DNA from: Acanthamoeba lenticulata
Taxonomy: Eukaryota; Discosea; Longamoebia; Acanthamoebidae
Assembly: GCA_002179805.1 (NCBI GenBank)
Contig: NAVB01000535.1
Span: 1 to 48,308, forward strand
DNA: 48,308 nucleotides
Reading direction: 5' to 3'
Below are positions 1 to 14,900 of this stretch, piece after piece. Under the pieces are notes generated by a model, which was not told where the DNA came from, searched no databases, and saw only the letters and a list, made by a program, of their open reading frames with translations. The translations under genes and the position numbers were made by a program. Within the stretch, counting starts at the first letter, position 1, and each line of letters begins with the position of its first letter.

Positions 1-31
1 GTAAGGGCGTTTGTGAGAAACTTTACATGCA

Positions 32-352
32 TCACAACAAGTTGCACGTACCTGGCGGCAATGGCCAGAAGCCAGCAACTCCATCCGACCTGTACTCGGG
101 GTCTGGTTGCACTGGTGTCCTCGAGTTACTGGTGGACCTCTGGTCAAATGAACCTGGGCGAAGAAAGGCATGCCGCTCCACCAACAACGACTTGATCTTC
201 ATTTCCGTCTCCCTGCATGAAAGGTCTCTAAAAAGCTCAACCTTGCCGTTGACATTGCCCACCTTGATGTCCAACTGCTCCTCCATCACGTACAAAGAAT
301 GCAACAGTTTATGCCAAATTTTGCTCTGTTTTGTAAGTGGGGAGGACCACAT
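32..352 (-). CDS. Possible exon(s) of an unidentified gene leaving the left edge
   Basis: I do not recognise this protein. The minus strand stays open here. The most protein-like part is about 57 residues starting SKIWHKLLHSLYVMEEQ, with a mixed hydrophobic and charged helical pattern. An acceptor-like ACAAAACAG lies just before SKIW (near 331), and a donor-like CCAG/GTTCAT follows HAFLRP (near 161). This would be an internal exon of a minus-strand gene whose 3' part lies outside the window. No upstream exon is convincing between 350 and 540. The plus strand is also open across this stretch, so the strand itself is an inference. Low confidence. Confidence 0.3.
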   Translation of the reverse strand: MWSSPLTKQSKIWHKLLHSLYVMEEQLDIKVGNVNGKVELFRDLSCRETEMKIKSLLVERHAFLRPGSFDQRSTSNSRTPVQPDPEYRSDGVAGFWPLPPGTCNLL

Positions 353-537
353 AAGGGAAGAACCAAAAGGATAAGACGAGTTGTACTAGGTTAATGATAG
401 CGGAATGCAAACAAAAAGAAGAAGGAAGGATACGTATCGGCACATCACCACCACCAGTGAAGAAGGCGCACGAAGAAACCAAAAAGAATGGAAAGTGGAT
501 AATGGGATGATGCAAGCAAAGAAAGATGGTCACGAGC

Positions 538-542
538 AAAAA
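538..542 (-). terminator. Pol III oligo-T terminator of the 5S gene
   Basis: Five T residues on the minus strand (AAAAA on plus) begin 8 nt past the 3' end of the 5S RNA. That is the expected position and length for RNA polymerase III termination. Confidence 0.7.
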
Positions 543-549
543 GAAGAGG

Positions 550-668
550 AGGATACGACACGGTGGATTCCCGGGTGGTCGCCCACCCCAGTACTAACAC
601 CGCCTGGCGCAGCTTAACTTCGCTGTTCGGATGGGAAGCGGTGCTTTCTGCGCAGTATGGCCGTATCC
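550..668 (-). rRNA. 5S ribosomal RNA gene
   Basis: This is a 119-nt 5S rRNA gene on the minus strand. Its 5' end reads GGATACGGCCATACTGCG at 668 and its 3' end CCGTGTCGTATCCT at 550. The ends pair to form helix I. The internal control region for TFIIIA/TFIIIC (GAAGTTAAGC) is present near 617. It matches the Acanthamoeba 5S RNA as remembered, apart from one base in the 3' arm of helix I, which turns a G-C pair into a G-U wobble. A TTTTT run on the minus strand at 538-542 is a fitting Pol III terminator. It is a single copy, not a tandem array, within this window. Confidence 0.95.
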
Positions 669-895
669 GACAGCCATACGTTTTATCTTCAGCATAAAGA
701 TGTGCTGGCGCCAGTTGAATGCCATTTTCAGGTCAAGGCATAGCAGAGCGATAGCGACCTCCCGCCTGTTCATTGGTGTGTGCATAACCTCATGGACATC
801 TTCCTTCTTTTTTTGGATTTCGGACGAAAGGACAGTGGTCCCACACAAGACGAAGCCACGAAAGGGGCACAAGAGACCTCTTTGGGGGGCACCGC

Positions 896-3976
<3,081 letters not shown>

Positions 3977-4358
3977 TGTAATGAATCAAGGAAGGGAGCT
4001 GAAGGGCACTGCGGTGTCGCCTCGGCCCAAGCGCGTTTGCGGCGCAACCCGCCCTTCTTAAGGGGGCGCGCAGCTCCCGATCGCCCGGGATCGGACGTTC
4101 CCGCCTTCAACGGCCGGAGCACGTGTCCACTTCGCCAACCGCCACGAAGTCTTCGTACGCTTCTTGCTCTGTTTCATCTGGCTGCGCTGGGTTTCGATCT
4201 GTCGGCCTCGCTGCAGAAGTTAGAAAAGAATGGCAAGAATGTGTAACGTGACGAATTGTGATGTGGTCATCGAGCGCAAAAAGGACTGGATGATGTTTTT
4301 ATGTATTTTTCTATTATTATTTTTGTGTTTTGTGGAGGTCCAAAGCGCGTGAAGCTGG
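3977..4358. other. Intergenic: malic enzyme 5' region and Tom40 3' region
   Basis: This spacer lies upstream of the malic enzyme start and downstream of the Tom40 stop, both on the minus strand. The malic-enzyme-proximal 100 bp is GC-rich and the Tom40 end is AT-rich. No clear TATA box, tRNA or further gene was seen. Confidence 0.5.
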
Positions 4359-5681
4359 TTACAACTGGAAGGAGAAGCCAAAGCCCACCTTGTACACGTC
4401 CTTGGCGTAGTTCATGTCGCCGCAGATGAGAAGCGTCACGGCATCGAGCACCTTCTCCTCGAGAATGGCCGAGCAGCACCAGTTGGAGTCGAGACGTCCG
4501 CGCACGCGCGACTGGAAGAGCGTGTAGGCGTAGCCGGCCGAGTAAATGGCCTCCCACACGCCGTGCTCCTCCAAGTGGATGAGCTGCATCTCCGTGCTCC
4601 ACGACTTGCGCCCGCCCTCCATCACCTGCGTGTAGGAGGTCGAGAGGTGGCCGTAGGAGGCGAACGAGGCAGTGGCGATGTTCCGTCGACCGTTCCACGT
4701 GACGCGGCCAGCGCCCGTGAGCTCGGTCCGCCCAACTCGCGAGTCAAACAGACCGTGCAGGCCCAGCGCGACGTTCGGGTGCACGCTCTGCGCGTAGGAC
4801 AGCTCGTACATGCCCGCGTTGTGCCACTTGAACTGCCCCTGGTAGTCGGTTCCCTTCAGGTCCAGCTCCACGTTGAACTGAGGCGGGATGGGCTTGGCCG
4901 ACGGCTGCACATCAGAACGGTGATATGTGAGGACGGGCTTATTATACATGGGAAGAAGAAGAAGGTGAAGTTGAAGAGAAAGAAGGAAAGGCGCACCTTG
5001 CCCACGACGCCGCCGAGGCGGACGACGAGCTTGGCCAGCGCCTTCTTCTTCCCGTCCGGGCCGACTTGAGTCCAAGTCTTGAGGGGGAAGCCCAGACGGC
5101 CCTGCACTGTGCCGTTGAGCAGCAGAGGGCCAGGCGACAGCTTGCCGTCGAGCAACATCTGATGAAAGCAACAAGATGCCCCAAATATGACAGTAAGCTC
5201 AAAGAGCAAAGGGCACTCTCCGCCTACACGGAACAAATGAAGAGAAATTGGCGAAAGCGTACCCCGTTGTTGCCGAAGTAGCGTGTGGAAAAGCTGTATG
5301 ACGGAGCATCCGTCTGCGAACCAAAGTGAAGCGAGTGTGTCACATCAAAGTTGGCTGTGATGACGCGGGATACGTCGAACGTAAAGCCATCAAAATTCTC
5401 TCGCGCATCCAGAATGCCTGAAATCGGATGCGCAGAAATTAGATTCTTGTCATGTATACCCGATCCAGCTCGTGAAAGGCTGCAATCAACGCACTCTTGC
5501 TTTCCTTGGCGAGATCATCGAACTTGCCCGGGTAGGGCAGTGGCGCGCCTCCTAAAACCCTCTTCCAAAAGCTGGGAGGGGCCTCTTTGGTGATCTCTGG
5601 TGCCGCGACAGATTCCGCCGCAAGGGGCGGAAGAGGCGGCATCACAGGCACGGAAATGGCGGGCTGGGACGGAGAATCCAT
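4359..5681 (-). CDS. TOM40: Tom40, mitochondrial outer-membrane import channel
   Basis: Pore subunit of the TOM complex, through which nuclear-encoded precursors enter mitochondria. The start MDSPSQPAISVPVMPP at 5681 opens a Pro-rich N-terminal arm, as in many Tom40 proteins. Then come PYPGKFDDLAKESK (the family's NPGxFEdL-type motif), NFDGFTFDVSRVITANFDVTHSL, and a run of amphipathic beta strands typical of the 19-strand barrel. The last strand, VYKVGFGFSFQL, is the C-terminal beta signal and is followed directly by TAA. There are about four exons; the largest runs from about 4905 to 4359. An upstream in-frame ATG exists, but MDSPSQ gives the usual length and avoids an odd basic extension. 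The plain porin VDAC is less likely because of the PGxFxDL motif and the C-terminal strand. Confidence 0.9.
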
Positions 5682-5992
5682 GATTTTGTGAGAGGTTGGA
5701 TCCAAGGATGGAGAGGGTTGAATCACAATCACACGCAACGCCGCGGTTTTTCGGCCAGCCCTCCGCAGTTCGAAGAACCGCAGCACCCGACAGGAAGAAG
5801 AAGCTCAGGAAAAGATTAGGAAAATCAGGCCGATCCCACGTGCAAGGGAGTGTGGATGCAGCTCGAGCTCCTTGGTTGGAGGAACCATCCATAGGATGGG
5901 CCATTGTGGGAAAGAAGAAGATCTCTTTTTGATTTCTTTGAACAAAGGAAAGTACAACAACAACAACACCACCACAGCTCTCCCCAGCAAAC
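5682..5992. other. Intergenic: Tom40 5' region and TOR 3' region
   Basis: About 310 bp between the TOR stop and the Tom40 start. Short ORFs occur on both strands, but none has family features or splice signals. A (CAA)n/(CAC)n stretch near 5956-5975 lies just past the TOR stop, probably in its 3' UTR. Confidence 0.5.
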
Positions 5993-8900
5993 TCACCAGA
6001 AGGCACACCAGCCCGTGTAGCATTGGCACAGGTTCTCGTGCGCCGTGGCCTGGTTGATGAGCCGTCGCACCTGCTGCGACACATCGAGGCTCTGCTTGTT
6101 AGAGAAATCTTTGCCCCGCAGCTTTGCCGACACTCGGTCGATCACCGCCACCGCCCTGCCATCGTCCCCCGTGTGTGTGATGTCAGGCAAACGACAACAA
6201 CAACAACGACAACGACACACATTGAGCCAACCCACCTTTCGTTAAGGCCGTCCTCGGTGCCCGTGGCCAGCTCGTCGTTGGCGATGCCCGAGAAGACGCT
6301 CTTCGATCGGAACGTGCCTGCGTGCGGCGATGCGTTGGCCTGTGGCGAGAAGATCTCTGGCATCTCCAGAGCCGCCTCTGCAGAGAAAATTCTCAATAAT
6401 TTTGATAATAAAAATTAATTTGTAATTTAATTAAAAAAGGAGAATAAAAGTGTGACAAATAAATACATAATGAAGGACGCACCGTTTCGTTCGCCGAGCT
6501 TGGAGTCGTCGTTGTTGGCTTTGACGTCGGGGGACTTGGGCTGGAGGAGGCGCCAGTTGATGAGCGGGTCGTAGACAAAGGCCTCGAGCACGGCCATGAG
6601 GGACTCGCGGTTGTCCCGGAGGACGCGCATGACGCGCTCGCAGGTGAAGCGGAAGTTGCCCTCGATGCCGCTCACCTCCATGGCGTTGATCAGCATGCGG
6701 GTCAGGCGGAAGGGGATCTTCTCGGGGTACTTGTCGCGGTGCATGGCCACCTCGAAGCAGTCGCCAAAGTCGATGTGCGTGATCTTGCCCGACAGCTGGT
6801 CGAGCATCAGGTTCGACGTGTGCCGGTCGCCGAGGCCCAGGATGTAGCCCACCATGGACATGACCGCCAGCGACCGCGTGTAGTTGGTCCGCCGCTCGAG
6901 CCACACCTCCGAGTTGGGGCTCTTGAGCCACAGCACGCGGTCGAGGTCGGTCCCGCGCGTGTTCTCCAGCGCAAAGTCAAACACCTCGACCTTTTGGATC
7001 AGGCTCAGTTCGTCGTACTTGCTCGGGCTCACCTGCTGCATCAGCTTGTGCTCGTGGTGCATGTCGATCTTCCGCGGCACCCGGTAGCCCCTGCCCGCCG
7101 CCCGCACGCACGCACACGCCCGGTCAGCGCACACGCGTACCGCAGGGTTTGAGGTCGAGGCGGGCGCACTTGATGAGGTCGTAGAGGGTGTCGTGGTTGG
7201 GGACCCAGCCGATGAGGCCGCTGTTGGGCGAGAGCGGGATGATGGCGTAGCGCTGGATGCTCAGGTTCCGGTTGGCCGTCTCGCGGTCGTTGGCCAGCAG
7301 CGTGTTCACCAGCCCAAACAGCTGCATCACTCGCTCGTCCTGCCTCAGGTCCTCGTGCCCTGCGCACACGCGCGTGTCGTGTCGTGTCGTGTCGTGTCGT
7401 GTCGTGTCGTGTCGTGTCGTGTCGTGTCGTGTCGTGTCGTGTCGTGTCATGCGTGCGTCCATCGCGTGCGTGTGTGCGGCGGGTTCGTTCTGCGCGTGGA
7501 GGAAGAGGGCGCACCCTTGAGCAAGAAGAGGTACTCCTTGCCGTTGGACCCGAGCATGGACAGCTTGCGGGGCCGCTGCTTGGAGGCCATCACCGTCAGC
7601 GTCGGCGCAAACGACGCGATCTTGACCACCTGCGCTCCAGGGTCAGTCATCGTCCAATCACCTCACGCCGCGTTTGCATGACGTCACGCTGACGCTTGAC
7701 GACGACGTTGGCGTACCTCGTCGGTGCGGGCCTCGTAGGTGCCGGGCACGGCGAGCTCCAGGTTGCGCGCCGCCAGGAGGTTGGGCGACACGTACTGGAG
7801 CTCGAGGGTCTTCATCGTGCCGGGCTTGAGCTGGTTGGCGATGCGCTGGAAGACCTGGTGGTAGAGCTTCCACGCCTGGGTCAGGTCGGACACCTTGTTC
7901 GACCGCGTGTAGCGCTTGACCCAGTCGAGCGCCTCCTCCAGGTCGCGCCCAAAGGCTTGCTGGAAGGCCACCTCCCGCAGCGTCTCTGGGCCCTGCGTGA
8001 TCGTCACCATCGTTGATGTCGTGTGAGAAAAATGTAATAATTAAACGCAATAAAATAAATGAAAAATAAGTAAAATAAATAAATTAAGATGAAAAGAGGA
8101 CCTTGTCGAGGGTTTCGTGGAGGGACTGAAGCTTCTTGAGCATGCCCTCGACGTCTCGGTTGCCAAAGTAGAGGCGACAAGCGTCCTCGAGGCCCTCGTG
8201 CCACATCTCGTGCCACAGAATGGCCACCCGGATGAGCTCCACCGACACCAGCTGGGCGGCCTCGACCATCGAGTTGTAGTGCTTCCTCATCTTGTCCAGC
8301 ACGCTTTACACACACACACACACACACGAGCGCCCGCCTCTGGTCAGACCAGCGGGCCTTCTCATCATCATCAGCGACGGCAAGCGGGCGCACCAGTTGG
8401 CGGCGGACATGCGGGCCGAGGCGTGCGACTTGGAGGCGACGGAGAGCGGGTAGACCAGGGCCTGCGGGTGCTCCTGGCCCACGGTGGTGAGGAGGTCCTG
8501 CACCATGCGCGCCACGCCCGGCACGGGCGAGTGGATCCGCGCGATGAGCTGCGGGACGACCTGGAGCCACGTGTCGATGGAGACCGTGCTGAACCCCTCC
8601 AGCAGCGCCTCCTCCACCTGCTTTTCCCCGGCGTACTTGAACCACAGCGTCAGCAACCTGCGCGGTATGCCAAGAATGTGGTCAGTTTTACGCTTGGCAT
8701 GTTTGTCATTCTTGTCACGGACCGGAGGGTGTCCTGGAGGCTGTTGCCGCGCGGGGCGAGGGCGATGGAGCGGAAGAAGCCGGTGACGGCCGGGGCCAGG
8801 TGGGGCGTGATCTTGTGGGGCAGGCCGAGCTTCTGGTAGTGGCTGATGACCTCAAAGTTGGAGAGGGCCCAGGCGTGCCAGGCCTTGTACCACCCGTCGT

Positions 8901-11900
8901 CGTACTTGATGGCCGCCTTGAAGAACCCGAGCACGCTCGTCTCGGCCCCGGCCTGGGCGCTGCTCTCGTTGTTGCTGTTGAGCTCGCTCTCCCACTGGCC
9001 CAAGGTCAGGTAGCATCGAGCCAGCAGCGCCGCGTCGTCGCGCCGCGCCACCAGGTTGGCCGTGAAGGCCCGCAGCCGCTCAAAGGCGCCCTTCTTGTCG
9101 CCCGCGTCGTAGGTATGCTTCAAATAGTTGAAAATGACCCTGTGCGGCATGGAATGTCAGTTTTTTGATTACATTCATCGCATTCCTACTGAGGACGGCG
9201 CACCCAGGAGGGGACGAGGTGTTGACGAGGAGGGCGCTGACGTCATCGCCGCTGGCCGGCTCGGGGCAGCCGAGCAGGCCAACGAGGGTCTTGTGGGACA
9301 GCCGCATGAGGCCGCTCTTGCGGCAGAGGCTCGAGAACATGAGCCAGTTGTCGACGTCCTCTACGGGCGGGATGGCCATCGAGTGGATGGCCAGCATGTC
9401 CTGCCACACCTCGACGTTGCGCTGGCAGCCGCGCAGGCGTTTGGTCCAGATCTCGCGGATCACCGCCTTGCGCTCGCCCACGTCGGTCGACTTGTACTCG
9501 ATCACCTCCTCCATCTCCACGAGCTGCTGCACCTTGACCATCACCTTGTAGGCCCGGTTGTAGGACTCGCCCACCTGGTTCATTCATATCATCATCATCA
9601 CCACCACCATCGCCATCATCACCGTCATCGTCAGCTCTACTCGCCATTCTCGAGTGAGGCGGCGCGCGCGCGGGGCGTACGAGGGCTCGAAGCTCGGCGT
9701 CGAGAAGCTCGCGCGTGCGGTTGATGTAGTTGTGGGCCTCGTCGTAGCTCTCCTTGTGCAGGTTGAGTATGGCTTGGAAGAACGTGGCATCGGGCTGCTC
9801 TCATCACCACACACAGCAAATTCTTGTCATTCCTTTCGTCTCAATGGGAGGGGAAGAGGTCGCGGGCGGTACGGTGGAGTCGCCCATGACGGCGATGTAG
9901 TCCTCTAGGTTCTTCCACAGGCGCAGGTTCCACGCGGCGCCCGCGGCCAGCGGCGCCATTCGCTGCCGAACGGACTTGTCGGCCACGGGCCACACATCCT
10001 CGGCCAGCTTCGTCAGCTCCTGTGCGCGTGTCGTGTGCGTTGAGTGCCGGTCCGATGAGGGGGGGGAGGAGGCTGGGGCGAGCACCTCCCACTCGGCGAG
10101 GGCGTGGTGGCACCGCATGCGGCCCATCATGATCTCCATGTCGTGGGGCTGCGCCTTTTGCTTGGCCTCGTAGAGCTCCTTGGCCTGGTCCCAGCGCTGG
10201 AGCTTCTCGTACCAGGGCTCTGTCGGCTGGATGTTGTAGTTTTGCTGCGCGTAGAGGAGGATGCCCACGGCGGCCTCGGGCAGGTCCAGCTGGTTGTTGA
10301 TGGAGATCAGCGCCTCGCAGGTCGTCGCCGGCGACGTCTGGAACTCGATCTCCTTGTAGTGCAGCGCCTTGGCGTAGGCCGCGCACTTCTCCGCGAGCCC
10401 GCCCAGCGTCTGCACAACAAACGAAATTTAATATAAAATACTATTTAATATATTGATTTTTACCAATTTTTTTAAAAAATAATTAAAAGTAGGATTAAGA
10501 AGAAGGGGACGGACCATGATGTCGATGGGGAGGGGCTTGTCGTCGTGCTCCATGAACTCGGCCAGGTTGAGCAGCTTTTGGAGAATCTCGGGCGGGATGG
10601 AGGGCGCGTCGAGGGCCGACTTGAGGCTGTAGGCGCACTGGTCCTGGTACTGCTCTTGCAACTGGGTCCAGCACGACACGAAGCTTGCGTTGAACAGCTC
10701 CGGCGCCAGCGAGTGATGGACCTGGCCCCAAATTATTCAGTAAATAATTCAAATTCTAAAAGGAAATAAATAATCATTTTAGGTTTCATTGAGGGAGGAG
10801 TGTCACCTGCGCCATGGAAGCGCAGGAACGAAGAGCGGGCGAGGGGGACTGCTCGAGCAGCTCCACCGAGAATCGGCTCATCCAGTCCTGCCAGTCCTCC
10901 TTGATGGACCAGTGCGACACTACACGCATGCATTGTTGGCATTCCACGCTTGAGACACAGAATTGCCTTGGTGACCAAGGTACCTTCCCACGCCTTGCGC
11001 AAAGCGGACTCGTTCATCTTGAGCTTGCTCATGAGCACCACGTCATTGCTGGTCATCGCTTCGGCCTGCTTCCGCTTCTCGGCCTCCACGCCGGCCGTCT
11101 CGCCCACTTGCAGCGGCTGATTCTTCAACAACCTGATTAATAAATTAGTAGTAATTCTTGATCGTCAGTTTCACAAAATAATTCCTGAAAAGAAAATAAT
11201 ATTGAATAAATTAATATTAATTAAAAAGAGAGAGTGACTTGGCACCGGGAGATGAGGGTTTCGTAGGTGGAGTGCTGGATCCGGTGTTTGACGAGGAGCT
11301 TGTTGATCATCGGCACGAAGATGGCGTAGTCGGCGCCCAGCTGGTAGACGAGGGTGCACAGAGTCTCCATGGCGCTGCTCTTCAGCTCGGGGCAGTCCCC
11401 ATCGAGCACCCGCGCCAGCGGATGGATGATGCGCGACGCGTAGTCGGCAAAGTTGAGTTTGTTGCACAACCGGCCGAGGGTCTGGATGGCCAGCGTGCAC
11501 ACGCGGGCGTCGATCACCTCGGCCTGCTCGATGAGCTTGATGACGGCCGGCAGGATCAGGTGGAGGTAGTCGTCCAGGCTGGTCCCGAGGACCTCAAGCG
11601 CGTGCAGCACGTTCTGGGTCGCCGCGCGCTCCTTGGTCCGGTCCGTGTGCAGCACGTTCAGCATCTGCGGGATCAGCTCCGGCAGGTACACTGCACGATT
11701 GGTGGTTGGTGAGCGCCAAGTCGTGGAATAAAGAACGAAAGCGAGGCAAAGAACGAAAGAGACAAACCTTTGAAGTCGTCATTGAGGGCCTGGGAGAGGG
11801 CCTCGACGAGGGCGATGATCTGGTCGAGGAGGGTCGTGTTCCAGTACTCCTTGATCAGCGCAAAGATGTCGTCCAGGTAGTCCTGCAACCACAACATTTG

Positions 11901-14900
11901 TTTATTTAAATATTTAACGAAAATTAGGAAATAAATTAAAAAATATGGAAATAAATGACAAAAAAGAAATAATAAGGTAAAGTACAAACCTTGATGTGCT
12001 GCCTGACGATGGGGATGAGGAGGATGAGCTGCTTGAACAGGGGCTCGACGCCCTTGCGCTCCTTGTTCCGCATGCACTGGAAGAAGGGCGGCATGATCTG
12101 CGGCAGGAACGGGACGCACTTGCGCCCGAACGACTTGAAGATGAGCATCACCGCCTGGATCACCGTGCTGTGCCTCTGTGTGCGGGGGCAAGCCGTGTTA
12201 GCGCGTCTCGTGAAGGCTTCAAAGCCTTGGGCCGCGCGGGCGGAGGGAGGAGGCCAACCTGCGACAGCGACGGGTCGCCGAGGATCTTCATGAGGGCCCC
12301 GACGGAGACGGTGAGGTAGTAGTCCTCCGAGTCCATGCCCCCGGCCACGGCGCCGCCCTCGCCCGGCGGGGCGGCGGTGCCCGTCGTGCTGCGCGCGGCT
12401 TCGCTCTTCTCGCGCCGGACCTCGGTCTGGATGGTGTTGTGCTTGTAGGGGTCGAGCGCGCCCAGCGTGCCGAGCACCTTGAGCAGCTCGCGGCGGATCG
12501 ACGCGCCCTGCTCGGTCTTGACCTCGTTGATCAGGATTTCCAACAATTTGGGGTATTTGATGTATGGCTCGACAACATATCCTGCGATTGCATAGCACGC
12601 TGATTAGGAATGGGACGAGGGCGGTTGCATTGCAACTCAACGCACCGGCGCTTTCGGCCAGCTGGCCGAGGGTGCGGAGGGCGACCTCGCGCTTGACGAT
12701 GGAGCTCTGGTCCTGCAGCGTCTCGATGATGAGCGGCAGGAGCTGTGGGATGTGCGGCGCCATGTCCCCGCCGCCCACCGTGGCCAGCTCACCCAGCGTG
12801 GCCAGCACGCACGACGCCACGCGCGGATTCGCGTCCTGTTGCGCCCCACGTGAGTGCATCCATTTAAAATTGAATTTATTTTAAAGATTTTAAATAAAGA
12901 ATAAAAATATGTAATAAATGTGCTACTGGGGCGTACGCGGAGCTTGGGCAAGAGGGCGTGGAGGATGGGCTCCACGTAGGGCTTGATCAGCCTCTGGGCC
13001 GAGCTGACCAGGTGGCCCAACAGCCGTGCGCTCTCCTCCTTGTTGCGGCTGTCCCCGCTGAACTCTGCTCAGCCGAGATGAGCGTGAGCCACTCAGCTGA
13101 CAGCATCAACCCCATCAACCCCAATAGAACGTACCGAGCTCGGTGAGGAGCTTGATGAGGGTCTTGCGGAGCGAAGGCATGACGTAGGCCGGGTTGCGGA
13201 TGGTGAGACGGCCGATCGTGGTGATGGCCAGCTCACGGATCTCAAACACCTCGTCGTTGAGCGCGATGAAGAGCGACCGCAGGTTCTCGGCCTGGGCCAA
13301 GTGGTGATCGAACCGCGCGTCGAGCCGCGACAGCACCGCGTGCCGGATCGTCGAGTCTTGTGTGTGATTGTGATGGGCGTCGTGAGCCCAAAAAGAAGGG
13401 GGGGGGAGGGAAGAAACAAAGCAGGAAAGGCGACGGACGCACCAGAGTCAGCGATGCCGACAATGAGCAGCTTCTCGAGCACCTCGCCGATGATGACCGA
13501 CAGCTGCCCGCGGCTCGGAACGTGCATGTGGGCTCGCACCAGCAGGTTGCTGCATGTGAGCGCCGCGGCCTTGCGTATCGCCCTGCGTCCAGATTGTTTT
13601 AAGAGTTGAATTGAAATGGAAAACAAAACAAAACAAGAATGGGAAATGGGCGTACGGGCTGTCGTCGTCGAGAAAGCCAACGACGACCTCGCGCACAAAC
13701 TCGATGAGAAGCTTCTCGGGCAGGTTGAAGTTGCCCAGCGTCTCCAGGGCCAGCTGCACGGCCGCGCCTTTGTCCATGTTTGTCTGCGCGAGCGTATCGG
13801 CTCCGCGGTGAGTCGCCGGCCACCCGCGTGAGAGAAAATCAAAGGGAAAAGCGTACGGGCTGAACGGGCTGGCTGTCCTGGGTCAAGTGGGTCATCTTGT
13901 TGGTGCGGTTGGTGGGGAAGACAAAGTTCTTGCCCGTGAGGACCCGCGAGAGTTGGTTCATGAGCTTCTCCTGGATGTTGGGCAGGATCGACGGACTGTG
14001 GATCGCCAGCTTGGTCAGCGCCTCGGTCAGCGTCGAACTCAGCTCGCTCTTGAACATCAGGTCTGCTCGGCGACCCACCTGGGTCAGGACATGTTGTTGA
14101 ATCAGCAAGAGAATGTGAAGAATGCGCACCGAGAATCTCGAGCAGGTCGTGCTGGACGGCCGGGCCCACGGCGGAGCAGATCATGCTCCAGCAGGTGAGG
14201 GACTTGAGGCAATAGCCGCGGCTGCGCACGTCGATGGCGTTCTTGATGAGGTCCGTGATCTGCTCGACGTAGGATTCGAGCCCGCGACCCGGACCAATCG
14301 ACTGGGCGACCTGGCCGAGGACGATAAAGGCCTCGCCGCGCAGCTCGTCGGAGCTGCGGACGTCCTTCTTGAGCACGCCAAGGAGGCTCTGCAGGCAGAC
14401 GTCGAGGTACTGCGTGGCGAACTGCTCCGGGTCAAAGGCGGCCAGACGCGGAAGGAGGATGATGACGGCCCGCCGGATGATGAGCTTCGGGTGATCGCGG
14501 AAGCGCAGGATGGTGTCGCACATCTCGCGGTACCGCGCGTTGCCCGACATGAAGTCGCCCGTGTTGTTGGCCAGCAGCTGGCCCAGCGTGATGAGCGAGC
14601 CGTGGATCGTGGGCGGCGGCAGGTTCGAGCGCAGGCCCTTCTGCGCTTCGCCGTAGAGCTTGTGGTACCACTGCATGCGGAGCCGACTCTCGCGCTCGGA
14701 GATCAGCGCCAGCGCCGCGTGAAGGGCGCTCCCGGCGCTCTCGCGTATCTCGTCCTTGGGGTCGTGCAGGGCCGACCACACGCGGTCGAAGAAGGCCGAG
14801 ACATGGACGTAGAACCGCGTGGGCGAGTTCTCGGCAAACTCCTTGAGCACCAGCACCGCCGCGAAGCGCCGCGCCTCGTGCTTCTCCTGGAGCCAGTCCA

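Noticed and set aside
405..617. 70-codon plus-strand ORF overlapping the 5S gene
   Set aside because: It runs into the 5S rRNA sequence and has a random Lys/Arg-rich composition.
7374..7449. Regular direct repeats that could suggest a CRISPR-like array
   Set aside because: Units are 5 bp with no spacers; this is a plain microsatellite in an intron.
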